Below are positions 1 through 7,523 of a stretch of 11,543 bases of DNA, in pieces. Under the pieces are notes generated by a model, which was not told the origin of the DNA, did not search any database, and saw only the letters and a list, made by a program, of their open reading frames with translations. Origin of the DNA: CAYSHJ01 sp964589725 (GTDB taxonomy: Bacteria > Planctomycetota > Planctomycetia > Planctomycetales > Planctomycetaceae). Both the position numbers and the translations under genes were made by a program. Position 1 is the first letter of the stretch. Each line of letters opens with the position of its first letter. The stretch is from positions 1 through 11,543 of the forward strand of contig CAZPUJ010000200.1 in assembly GCA_964589725.1 (NCBI GenBank). The letters are read 5' to 3'.

Positions 1-911
1 ATAACACGGCCCGGGTCAGCAGCCAGGAGGTCACCCCCCCCATTTCCGACAGCGACGACGTGCAGGTCATCGAAAATGCCCCGCTCACAATCCAGAAGGA
101 TTTCTCGAACAACGATGCAGAGGGCGACATGCCCGAGGAGATAGCCGCGGTCGGAAGCACGGGCAACACGTTTACGATCGTGGTCACCAACACCGGCATT
201 TCGACCGCCGACAGTGTGGTCATCACCGACGTGGTGCCCGCGGCGCTGACAGTCACCAACGTCACCGGCACCACCGGTGTGGAAGTGGCCAATCCCGCCT
301 GGGACGACAACAACATTCGGTGGTTCCTGGGCAGTCTTGGCACGGGACAAAGCGTCACCCTCACGGTGACCTACAGTGTGGGCGCCGGTGTGAACACCCT
401 GTTGGTCAACAACACGGCCAGCGTCAGCAGTCAGGAGGTCACCACCCCCGTTTCAGACAGCGACGACGTGCAGGTGATTGAATTTGCCCCGCTCACGATC
501 CAGCAGGATTTCTCGAACAACGATCCGGACGGCGACATGCCCGAGGAGTCAGCTACGGCTGGCAGCACGGGCAACACGTTTACAATTGTGGTCACCAACA
601 CCGGCATCTCGACCGCCGACAGAGTGGTCATCACCGACGTGGTGCCCGCGGCGCTGACAGTCACCAACGTCACCGGCACCACCGGTGTGGAAGTGGCCAA
701 TCCCGCCGTGGACGACAACGGCATTCGGTGGTTCATCGGCAGCCTGGCCGCGGGACAAAGCGTGACCCTCACGGTGACCTACAGTGTGGGCGCCGGCGTG
801 AATACCCAGTTGGTTAACAACACGGCCAGGGTCAGCAGCGACGAGATCATCACCCCCGTTTCAGACAGCGACGACGTGCAGGTCATTGCAAATGCCCTGC
901 TCACGCTCTAG
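1..911 (+). CDS. DUF11-repeat surface/secreted protein, C-terminal part (5' partial)
   Basis: The reading frame is open from base 3 and ends at TAG 909-911; the start lies left of the window. It encodes the end of one repeat, two full 136-residue repeats (bases 60-467 and 468-875), and about ten residues of another. The repeats contain TFTIVVTNTGIS, VVITDVVP, LTVT and GSLxxGQSVTLTVTY, the pattern of the DUF11 conserved-repeat family: Ig-like beta-sandwich domains found in long extracellular proteins, thought to be structural or adhesive. No catalytic motif is visible. The protein stops just after the start of a new repeat (ANALLTL) with no dockerin, PEP-CTERM, LPxTG or membrane anchor, so the anchor is elsewhere, absent, or lost by truncation. 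The GTG at 60 is an internal Val, not a start. A hairpin terminator follows at 954-979. The family call is firm; the function is inferred. Confidence 0.88.
   Translation, partial: NTARVSSQEVTPPISDSDDVQVIENAPLTIQKDFSNNDAEGDMPEEIAAVGSTGNTFTIVVTNTGISTADSVVITDVVPAALTVTNVTGTTGVEVANPAWDDNNIRWFLGSLGTGQSVTLTVTYSVGAGVNTLLVNNTASVSSQEVTTPVSDSDDVQVIEFAPLTIQQDFSNNDPDGDMPEESATAGSTGNTFTIVVTNTGISTADRVVITDVVPAALTVTNVTGTTGVEVANPAVDDNGIRWFIGSLAAGQSVTLTVTYSVGAGVNTQLVNNTARVSSDEIITPVSDSDDVQVIANALLTL
60..875 (+). repeat. Two tandem 408-bp coding repeats (DUF11 units)
   Basis: Units 60-467 and 468-875 are exactly 408 bp each and in frame. The translated units differ at roughly 18-20 of 136 residues. A block of over 80 bases (about 219-302 versus 627-710) looks identical at DNA level, synonymous positions included, which points to recent duplication or gene conversion. 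Remnants of further units flank both sides (3-59 and 876-908). Confidence 0.93.
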
Positions 912-953
912 TGGTCAAGGTCCACCGAATGGGTGAGCGGGGATGATTCAAAG

Positions 954-979
954 GCCCGGCTTCTCGCAAGTAGCCGGGC
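954..979. terminator. Hairpin terminator between convergent genes
   Basis: A perfect 8-bp stem (GCCCGGCT 954-961 with AGCCGGGC 972-979) encloses a 10-base loop and is followed by the T-rich TGTTTGT on the plus strand. It lies 42 bases after the DUF11 stop and 31 bases after the minus-strand permease stop. It could therefore act in both directions; on the minus strand the flank reads CTTTGAATC, which is only weakly T-rich. Calling it rho-independent is inference from structure and position. Confidence 0.7.
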
Positions 980-1010
980 TGTTTGTCAATTCGCCAATCG
1001 ACCGGTCGCA

Positions 1011-1808
1011 TCAAGTCGCTGCCTCTCGCTGCCGTTCACCGGCCGGTTCAGACCAACGGCTGAGAATCGTCGTGCCTACCAACGTTGACAGACCAAAGAT
1101 CGCGAGGCCCAGCAGCGTCGAGGCGATCACCGCCGCGAAGAGTTTGGCCGTGTTGAGCTGCGCAGAGGCCTGCAAGATCACATAGCCGAGGCCATGTCTT
1201 TCCGTTTGATAGCCGGCGAAGAATTCGCCGACGATCGCTCCCACGACGGCCAGGCCACTCGACGTGCGAGCGGCCGTCACCAAGAACGGCACCGCATGCG
1301 GCAGTCGCAGCTTCCACAACACTTGCCAGCGCGAGGCTCGATACAGCCGAAATAGGTCGAGCAAGTCGGGATCGATCGCGAGCAGGCCCGTCGTGCCGTT
1401 CGTGATGATCGGAAACAGACTAATGATGAATGACACCAACACGACGCTGCGAAAGCCCGCGCCGAACCAGACGACGATTAACGGAGCGATCGCGATGATC
1501 GGCACCGTTTGCAGAAAGATCGCGTATGGATAACAGCTTCGCCGGATCATGCCGGACTGCGAGAAGACGCAGGCGATCAGCGTGCCCACGATCAAACTGC
1601 ACGCAAAACCGCTAAGCGCCACCGACGCCGTGAGGCCGGCGGCCGTCAGTAATTCTTTGGCGTTCTCGTTTGCCGCACGCCACACGCTGGCGGGGCGAGG
1701 CACCAAGAACGGCTTGATGTCCCAGCCAACCACGGCGAAGTGCCACGCGGCAACAACCAACGCCAGCAAGATCGCCGGTGGCGCGACGGTTCGAAGGAGT
1801 CTAATCAT
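1011..1808 (-). CDS. ABC transporter permease, NitT/TauT/SsuC type
   Basis: This 265-residue inner-membrane protein would form the channel of an ABC importer of the nitrate/sulfonate/taurine/pyrimidine class. An N-terminal hydrophobic segment (about 10-28) is followed by several more (about 58-82, 95-118, 120-137, 180-198, 223-248). The cytoplasmic EAA coupling loop is recognisable at about 151-175 (LFRLYRASRWQ...LRLPHAVP). The usual Gly of the GAS triplet is Arg157 here. The start is supported by GGGAGG (1816-1821) seven bases upstream and by the ATGA overlap with the ATPase stop, which indicates translational coupling. It is the last gene of the minus-strand cluster, ahead of the hairpin at 954-979. 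No substrate-binding protein is nearby, so the substrate (sulfonate, nitrate, thiamine precursor or other) cannot be assigned. Confidence 0.9.
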   Translation of the reverse strand: MIRLLRTVAPPAILLALVVAAWHFAVVGWDIKPFLVPRPASVWRAANENAKELLTAAGLTASVALSGFACSLIVGTLIACVFSQSGMIRRSCYPYAIFLQTVPIIAIAPLIVVWFGAGFRSVVLVSFIISLFPIITNGTTGLLAIDPDLLDLFRLYRASRWQVLWKLRLPHAVPFLVTAARTSSGLAVVGAIVGEFFAGYQTERHGLGYVILQASAQLNTAKLFAAVIASTLLGLAIFGLSTLVGTTILSRWSEPAGERQREAAT

Positions 1809-2722
1809 CGCGCAGCCTCCCGCAGGCGGCGACTGATCTCGCCCGTGAGCTTCGCGAACTCCGACGTCGAACGCAGTTCCGGACCGCGAGGGTGCTCGAA
1901 CGGCACCGGCACGTCGGCGACGAAGGTTCCCGGACTGGGACTCATCACCAGCACGCGCTGGCTGAGGAAGACCGCTTCCGCAACATTGTGCGTCACGAAC
2001 AAACCGGCCCAGCGCTGCTCGGACCAGATTCGCAGCACCTCTTCGTTGAGCTGTTGCCGAATCAAATCGTCGAGCGCGGCGAACGGCTCATCGAGCAGCA
2101 GCAACTCCGGCCGAGTGACCAACGCCCGCGCCAACGACACGCGCATCCGCATCCCGCCCGAGAGCATCCTTGGCCGCTTCAGCGCGTCGCTCGGCTTGAG
2201 GCCGATCAGCGCGAGGCTTTGTTCGACCGCGGCTTTTTGCTCGGCGATCGGCGTCCCACGCAGTTCGAGCGGCAGTCGAATGTTGTCCAAAACCGATCGC
2301 CACGGAAGCAGGTTCGCGTCTTGAAACACGAAGGCGATTCGCGGTTCGGCTGTGGCGAGCGGGGGGCGTAAACCCCCTGATACGTTCGAGATCACTTGGC
2401 GTCGATCGGCAACCAGCCGCTCAGGGGGCTGACGTTGCCCGTTCGCTGAAAGACCACTTCGCACGTGCAACTCGCCCGCAGTCGGCACCAACAACCCAGC
2501 AATCATCCGCAGCAGTGTCGACTTCCCACAGCCAGACGGCCCGACGAGCGCGACCAGCTCACCGCAACGTACGCTCAAATCGACATTCCGCACCGCGAGC
2601 TGTCCGGATGGAAACCGCAGTTCGCTACCGATGGCTTTCACGCAGATGTCGTCTGATGCTGTGGGCTTGCCCTCCACGATCAACAGGTCTCCGCGTCGGA
2701 AGCTACTTGCAGACCACTTCAT
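1805..2722 (-). CDS. ABC transporter ATP-binding protein, NitT/TauT/SsuB type, with in-frame repeat insertion
   Basis: This 305-residue ATPase would power the adjacent permease. Visible motifs are Walker A GPSGCGKST (61-69), Q-loop FVFQD (Gln134), signature LSGGM (187-191), Walker B LLLLDEP (207-213), D-loop ALDD (216-219) and the switch His245 (VTHNVAEA). All catalytic residues are present. The segment between Walker A and the Q-loop is about 30 residues longer than usual; residues 93-123 are encoded by a palindromic repeat (bases 2355-2446). The ATG at 2722 overlaps the 3' end of the upstream gene by 20 bases and has no strong ribosome site. A TTG at residue 14 with GGAG five bases upstream, or a GTG at residue 16, could be the true start. 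The stop overlaps the permease ATG by four bases. The family call is firm; whether the enlarged protein is active is unknown. Confidence 0.9.
   Translation of the reverse strand: MKWSASSFRRGDLLIVEGKPTASDDICVKAIGSELRFPSGQLAVRNVDLSVRCGELVALVGPSGCGKSTLLRMIAGLLVPTAGELHVRSGLSANGQRQPPERLVADRRQVISNVSGGLRPPLATAEPRIAFVFQDANLLPWRSVLDNIRLPLELRGTPIAEQKAAVEQSLALIGLKPSDALKRPRMLSGGMRMRVSLARALVTRPELLLLDEPFAALDDLIRQQLNEEVLRIWSEQRWAGLFVTHNVAEAVFLSQRVLVMSPSPGTFVADVPVPFEHPRGPELRSTSEFAKLTGEISRRLREAAR
2355..2446. repeat. Palindromic interspersed repeat, copy A, inside the ABC ATPase gene
   Basis: The left arm (2355-2380) and right arm (2421-2446) are inverted copies matching at 20 of 26 positions, separated by 40 bases. 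The left arm matches copy B's left arm (9202-9227) at 24 of 26 positions and the right arm matches B's right arm at 22 of 26. The spacers share a TRCGTYCGA start and a central CGATCG. The repeat is translated on the minus strand as ATPase residues 93-123, from ANGQRQPPE to SGGLRPPLA, without a stop. Confidence 0.88.
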
Positions 2723-5700
2723 CCAGATTCATCAGCTCGTTCGCGAGCATCGTCCAAGCCGCGAGTTGCTCAGGCGGCAACGACGCTTCTGGCTTCGAGT
2801 CGCCCGTTGCGATGAGCGCCTTCGCGTCGTCGGCGTGTTGAGCGTAATAAGCCAGCAGCTCAGCAAGGGACGCTTTGACGACGGCGGTTTCCTGGGTTCG
2901 CAGAGGACGCGAGAGCAAGCGGCGAGCCATGAAATCGAGGCGCGATTCGGTGGCGTCGCCGGGGACTTTCAACATTGCCGTTTGAGCCAGATGCCGCGCG
3001 GCTTCGATGAATTGCACGTCATTGAGCGTGACGAGCGCTTGCAGCGGCGTGTTGGTGCGCTCGCGGCGGACGGCGCAAAACTCGCGCGCGGTGGCATTGA
3101 AGATTTCCATCGAGGCAGGGGGCGCGGCACGTTTCCAAAAGGTGTACAGGCTGCGGCGATAGAGATTCTCGCCGGAGTCACGTCGATAGTCGCGTGTGTT
3201 GCTGCCGATCATGGCGACCGCTTCCCAAACGCCTTCGGGTTGATACGGCTTCACGCTCGGGCCGCCAAGTTTCGGGACGAGCAGGCCGCTCGCGGCGAGT
3301 GCGTAGTCACGGACCATCTCGGCGTCCATACGGAAACGCGGACCGCGCGAGAGCAACCGGTTCTGCGGGTCTTTATTTAACTTGTCCGCCGTGACGACGG
3401 CGGCTTGGCGGTACGTCGCCGACGTGAGCAGCAGCTTGAAGAACTGTTTGACGTCCCAGCCTTTCTCGCGGAACTCAATCGCCATCCAGTCAAGCAGCTC
3501 CGGATGGGACGGCAACTCGCCGGCGATGCCAAAGTCACCCGCCGTTCGCACCAGACCAGTGCCGAAGACTTCTTGCCAAAAACGATTGACGGTGACTCGC
3601 GTCGTTAGCGGGTGCTCCGGACGCAACAGCCACTGCGCGATGCCAAGCCGGTTCTTCGGCGCTTCATTCGGAAAGGCGGGCAACGCGGCGGGAGTCGTCG
3701 GCTTCACCGGATCACGGCGTTGATCGTACTCGCCGCGAAAGAGGATGAAAGCCATTGCCTCTTCGTTCTTTTCGTTCATGACATGCGCGATCGTGCCCCG
3801 CGCTTTGATGTCGGTTTGCTCACGTTCGAGTGATTCGACATTCTTGGCGAGTTCCTGGAACGGCTGATCAAACGCCTCCAGCCACCAGGGGAAGACGTCG
3901 TTCTTGTCAGCATCGGTCCGCTGATCGGCGGCCTTCGCCAGGATGCCGGCAAAGCGCGCGACCTTTGCGATCGCGGCAACCTCGGCAGCCGGTAACGCTC
4001 GTTTGTAAAGCCGCAGGTCTTGCAGGCCGGCCGCGGCGAGCGGTTCGCCCGCGCTGCGCGAGCCGACTCGGAACGGCACGCTCGTTTTGATCGAGCCTTT
4101 GAGTTTGTTGTTCTCGACGTTGTTCTGCTGCAGTTGGCCGTTGTAGTAAATCTTCACGCCGGCCGCCTTGCCCGATCCATCGTAGGTCACGGCCACGTGA
4201 GTCCACTCGTTCCCTTTGACCTGTGCCTGAGCGACCACTTTCAGTCCGTCCTCCGGCCAATTGCTGATAATGTGCATGCCGATGCGACGGCCCTGCACCC
4301 AAAAATCCCAGCCGCGATATTCGCTGGGTTTGTCCATGCGCGACGCGATCGCTCCGAACGAATCATTCGGCTGCAACTTCACCCACGCGGCGAACGTAAG
4401 TTGCTGATCCTTTTCGAAGTCGCCGACATCCGCCAGGTCGCAAGCCGCTCCCTGAACCTGCAAGCCCTGCGACGAGACTCCCGCCGTCCACGCCGCGCTG
4501 TCGTTGAGCGTCACGTCGCGGGATTGCCCATCGACAATGAACTTCGCGACCTTGCCTTGTCCTTCGTTCAAAGCCGCGTGCAGGTGCAAGTCCTTGGGAG
4601 TCGCCCGCGCGCCCAAAGCTTCCGGCGTCGCGGTCGTCAGCCACGTGTCGAACTCCGGCCGCGCATTTTTGCGGCGCGCTTCGATCTGTTGCCGTGCGGC
4701 AGCCAGTTCCGTCTGCAACGCTTCGAAACGTGGCCGGTCAGCAGCGGTCGGAACCGTGATGATCGGCGGCGTGTCCTTGATGTTGCCGTCCATCGCAGCT
4801 TGCGTTGTGTTATTGAAGAACGCGGCCAGCGAATAGAACTCGCTCTGTGAGATCGGATCGAACTTGTGGTCGTGGCAAACCGCGCAGCCAGCCGTCAGGC
4901 CCATCCAAGCTTGCGAGACCGTCTCCGTCCGGTCGCGGTTGTAAAGGACCAAGTACTCTTCGGCGATTGAGCCCCCTTCGTTGGTCGTGATGTTGCAGCG
5001 GTTGAAGCCCGACGCGATCTGTTGATCGAGCGTGCGGTTCGGCAACAGGTCGCCAGCGAGTTGTTCGATCGTGAATTGATCGAACGGCAAGTTGCGATTG
5101 AAGGCGTTGATGACCCACTCGCGATACGTCCACATCTCGCGATAGTTGTCAAAGTGAATTCCGTGCGTGTCGGCATACCGGGCGACGTCGAGCCAGTAAC
5201 GGCCACGATGCTCGCCCCAGTGCTGCGATTCCAAAAACTTGTCGACGAGCTTCTCGTAAGCGTTTGGGGACGCATCGTTGACGAACGCCTCGACGTCGTC
5301 CGAGTTCGGCGGCAGGCCAGTGATGTCCAAACTGAGCCGCCGCGCGAGCGTCCTTCGATCCGCTTCCGGTGCCGGAACGAGCCCCTGCTCTTCGAGCTTG
5401 GCCAGCACGAACTGGTCAATCGGATTCCGTACCCACTTCGCGTTCTTCACGACCTGCGGCTGCGGTCGAGTCGGCGCGATGAATGACCAGTGCGGCTGGT
5501 ACTCCGCCCCGCTGGCGATCCAACGCCGCAGAATCTGTTTCTGTTCGGCAGTCAGTTTCTTCTTGGTGCTCGGCGGCGGCATGACCTCTTCTTGGTCGGT
5601 CGACAGGATCCGCCGCATCATTTCGCTGTCGTCCGGCTGGCCCGGCACGATGACCTTTTTGCCGATCGCGTCATCGCGGCGATCCAGCCGATAGTCTCCC

Positions 5701-5855
5701 TTCCGAGCCGCGCTGTCCGGTCCATGACATGGGAAGCAGGTGTCCGTCAAGATCGGCCGAACGTCACGGTTGTAAATGATCGCGTCGTCGGCGAGCGCGG
5801 TTGATGTTGACGTCGTGGCGACAATGAAGAAAAGGAACAGGCAAGTGAGTCGCAT
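2703..5855 (-). CDS. Secreted PSCyt1-DUF1549-LamG-DUF1553 protein (planctomycete cytochrome type)
   Basis: This 1050-residue protein has a signal peptide (MRLTCLFLFF...STALA, about 1-22). A PSCyt1 c-type heme domain follows, with CFPCH (Cys40, Cys43, His44) and a typical MPPP segment near 92. DUF1549 spans about 140-350 and carries a second CxxCH, CAVCHDHKFD (Cys324, Cys327, His328). A LamG/concanavalin-like domain lies at about 485-630 (FAAWVK, WTHVAVTYDG, LQDLRLYKRAL). DUF1553 lies at about 735-1000 (RVTVNRFWQEVFGTGLV, HPELLDW, RTNTPLQAL) and ends in NLDE. It is probably a periplasmic electron-transfer or carbohydrate-linked protein; the reaction is not established for the family. The start at 5855 is chosen because AAGGAG lies eight bases upstream and the signal peptide begins there; an upstream ATG at 5945 would bury both. 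It follows the oxidoreductase by 101 bases and overlaps the ATPase gene. The length looks complete. Confidence 0.93.
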   Translation of the reverse strand: MRLTCLFLFFIVATTSTSTALADDAIIYNRDVRPILTDTCFPCHGPDSAARKGDYRLDRRDDAIGKKVIVPGQPDDSEMMRRILSTDQEEVMPPPSTKKKLTAEQKQILRRWIASGAEYQPHWSFIAPTRPQPQVVKNAKWVRNPIDQFVLAKLEEQGLVPAPEADRRTLARRLSLDITGLPPNSDDVEAFVNDASPNAYEKLVDKFLESQHWGEHRGRYWLDVARYADTHGIHFDNYREMWTYREWVINAFNRNLPFDQFTIEQLAGDLLPNRTLDQQIASGFNRCNITTNEGGSIAEEYLVLYNRDRTETVSQAWMGLTAGCAVCHDHKFDPISQSEFYSLAAFFNNTTQAAMDGNIKDTPPIITVPTAADRPRFEALQTELAAARQQIEARRKNARPEFDTWLTTATPEALGARATPKDLHLHAALNEGQGKVAKFIVDGQSRDVTLNDSAAWTAGVSSQGLQVQGAACDLADVGDFEKDQQLTFAAWVKLQPNDSFGAIASRMDKPSEYRGWDFWVQGRRIGMHIISNWPEDGLKVVAQAQVKGNEWTHVAVTYDGSGKAAGVKIYYNGQLQQNNVENNKLKGSIKTSVPFRVGSRSAGEPLAAAGLQDLRLYKRALPAAEVAAIAKVARFAGILAKAADQRTDADKNDVFPWWLEAFDQPFQELAKNVESLEREQTDIKARGTIAHVMNEKNEEAMAFILFRGEYDQRRDPVKPTTPAALPAFPNEAPKNRLGIAQWLLRPEHPLTTRVTVNRFWQEVFGTGLVRTAGDFGIAGELPSHPELLDWMAIEFREKGWDVKQFFKLLLTSATYRQAAVVTADKLNKDPQNRLLSRGPRFRMDAEMVRDYALAASGLLVPKLGGPSVKPYQPEGVWEAVAMIGSNTRDYRRDSGENLYRRSLYTFWKRAAPPASMEIFNATAREFCAVRRERTNTPLQALVTLNDVQFIEAARHLAQTAMLKVPGDATESRLDFMARRLLSRPLRTQETAVVKASLAELLAYYAQHADDAKALIATGDSKPEASLPPEQLAAWTMLANELMNLDEVVCK

Positions 5856-5863
5856 AGGGACGG

Positions 5864-5869
5864 CTCCTT
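5864..5869 (-). promoter_or_regulatory. Shine-Dalgarno AAGGAG fixing the start at 5855
   Basis: Read on the minus strand, AAGGAG lies eight bases before ATG 5855-5853. This position decides against the upstream in-frame ATG at 5945, which would put 30 extra residues before the signal peptide. Confidence 0.8.
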
Positions 5870-5956
5870 GAAGACGAGGCGGGAAACCAGTCAAGTCAAT
5901 CTGATGAACAAGCGACTGAGTAGCAAACGGATTAAGCCTAGACAACGGCTATTGTG

Positions 5957-7288
5957 TCAAGCAATTGGCGTCGCCCAGTGGTCGCGGTAATCGCGAGAGA
6001 GCATTCTATCAGCTTCGCTGTCACCGACCATGCGCTCCTGGACGGGATCGAACTCAAGCGTTCGGCCGACACGTGTGGCAATATTGCCCAGATGACACAA
6101 CGCAGTCGAAAGGTGATTGATTTCAATGTCGGCATTCGGGCGGGCGCCGGTCTTAATGCACTCCAAGAAATTGGCGTGGTGAGCCGCCAGATCGGGACCG
6201 CCGCCGCTGGATTCTTCAATTAACTTGTTCTTCGGGCCAAACAGCTTGTAGCTACCGATCTTGCCGAAGATGAGCATACCCCCCGTGCCGTAGTAGGCGT
6301 CGCCGTTCTCGTAACCTTCTTGGACGTACGGCGACCAGATGCGTTGCTCGAAGATCAATTGCTTGGGCAGACCCGCTTTCGTCGCGGCGGCATATTCGTA
6401 GACGATGTATTGCGTGTCCGGCCATTGCTGGTCGTCGTCGAAGAAACTCTTGCCGCCGAGCGCCGCAATACGGTTCGGGTGAGTGTCGACGCCCAGGCCC
6501 CAGCGAGCGATGTCGATGTCGTGAACTCCGTCGTTGCCAATGTCGCCGCAGCCGAACTGATACCACCATCGCCAAATGCCGTGCAGGAAGTTGGACTGAT
6601 ACGGCACGAACGGAGTGGGACCCACCCACAGGTCGTAGTCGAGATGCTTCGGCGGCTCCGATGGCTTCTGCTTGCCGATGCTGCTGCGGCGCTGACTGTT
6701 CCACGCCTTCGCGACCAGGATTTCTCCGATCACTCCCGACTTCAATTTCTCCATCGCCTGGATGGCATGCGCCGAACTTCGGGTTTGCGTGCCGACCTGC
6801 ATGACGACCTTGTTCTTGCGAGCCGCCTCGATCATCAACCGTCCTTCGCGCAGGTTGTGCGAGCACGGCTTCTCGACATACACATGCTTGCCCGCGTTCG
6901 CCGCCAGAATCGCGGCCGGAGCGTGCCAGTGATCAGGCGTCGCGATCCAAACCGCTTTGACCTCTTTGTCATCCAAGATCTGTCGCATGTCTTTGACGAC
7001 CTGCGGAGCCTTGCCCGATCCCTTCGTCACCACATCCGCCGCGCGAGCCGCTCGCTGTTCGTCGACGTCGCAGACGTAAGCCACTTGGACGGCCGGGTTG
7101 CTGGCGAGCAACTGCGTGTGAGCCGATCCCATACCCCCCGGTCCGATCACCGCAACCGGCAACGGCCCATCGCTGATCGTCTTCTCCTCCGCGACGCCTT
7201 CCGACGCCCACAACCACGCGGCGGACGCAACGGTCGCGGTCACTCCAGTCCCGGTTTGCTCCAAGAATTCACGACGAGTGCTCGACAT
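5957..7288 (-). CDS. Gfo/Idh/MocA family oxidoreductase with Tat signal
   Basis: This 443-residue protein begins MSSTRREFLE, a twin-arginine signal (Arg5-Arg6), with a hydrophobic stretch to about residue 33, so export folded to the periplasm is expected. The mature part opens with the NAD(P)-binding Rossmann strand PVAVIGPGGMG (44-54) and an acidic CDVDEQ at the end of the second strand. The family's EKP motif (139-141, likely catalytic Lys140) and the substrate-side motif GDIGNDGVHDIDIARWG (about 248-264) are present. Such enzymes oxidise or reduce sugars, inositols or their derivatives; the substrate cannot be read here. The start at 7288 is supported by AGGAG (7296-7300) seven bases upstream and by the Tat motif; an in-frame ATG at 7372 would bury the signal. 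It is probably the first gene of the minus-strand cluster. The C-terminus (DYRDHWATP) is intact. Confidence 0.93.
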   Translation of the reverse strand: MSSTRREFLEQTGTGVTATVASAAWLWASEGVAEEKTISDGPLPVAVIGPGGMGSAHTQLLASNPAVQVAYVCDVDEQRAARAADVVTKGSGKAPQVVKDMRQILDDKEVKAVWIATPDHWHAPAAILAANAGKHVYVEKPCSHNLREGRLMIEAARKNKVVMQVGTQTRSSAHAIQAMEKLKSGVIGEILVAKAWNSQRRSSIGKQKPSEPPKHLDYDLWVGPTPFVPYQSNFLHGIWRWWYQFGCGDIGNDGVHDIDIARWGLGVDTHPNRIAALGGKSFFDDDQQWPDTQYIVYEYAAATKAGLPKQLIFEQRIWSPYVQEGYENGDAYYGTGGMLIFGKIGSYKLFGPKNKLIEESSGGGPDLAAHHANFLECIKTGARPNADIEINHLSTALCHLGNIATRVGRTLEFDPVQERMVGDSEADRMLSRDYRDHWATPIA

Positions 7289-7523
7289 GGGATGACTCCT
7301 GTTTGATATGGCACCCGGAACATCTAAATTTGCGCGGCACAAGCTACAATTCCGGTTGCGGGGACGCGCCAACCTTGCGACCGATCAGACCGGTTTGGTT
7401 TACTTTCTGCAAGCGAGCGAGGAGTGCCAGTCGCCGGACCCGACTCGCCAACTCCCCGCCACGCGATATTTCACTCCGTTGGTCCACCCCCCCCACCCAT
7501 TGAACTTCAAAAGGAGACGTGCC
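7289..7523. promoter_or_regulatory. Divergent intergenic region
   Basis: These 235 bases separate the minus-strand oxidoreductase from the plus-strand peroxidase and should hold promoters for both. I see no pair of convincing -35/-10 hexamers. TACAAT at 7345-7350 resembles a -10 box but lacks a well-spaced -35. Ribosome sites lie at each end (7296-7300 on minus, 7511-7516 on plus), and a run of eight C is at 7487-7494. An open frame crosses this region into the peroxidase gene but looks like non-coding read-through. Confidence 0.5.
7511..7516 (+). promoter_or_regulatory. Shine-Dalgarno AAGGAG fixing the start at 7524
   Basis: AAGGAG lies seven bases before ATG 7524. It selects this start over the in-frame ATG at 7308, 72 codons upstream, whose extra residues have no family match and precede the signal peptide. 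Confidence 0.85.

Noticed and set aside
60..875. CRISPR-like or mobile repeat array
   Set aside because: The repeat period is 408 bp, wholly coding and in frame. It is a protein-domain repeat.
5856..5945. N-terminal extension of the LamG/DUF1553 protein from ATG 5945
   Set aside because: The signal peptide and the AAGGAG site both point to 5855.
6320..7306. A 328-codon open frame on plus, antisense to the oxidoreductase
   Set aside because: Its translation is Arg-, Asp- and Val-rich without any recognisable domain, and it mirrors a clearly conserved enzyme on the other strand. Long antisense frames are expected in GC-rich genes.
7308..7523. N-terminal extension of the peroxidase from ATG 7308
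   Set aside because: The extension has no homology and would place the signal peptide internally. The strong AAGGAG at 7511 supports 7524.
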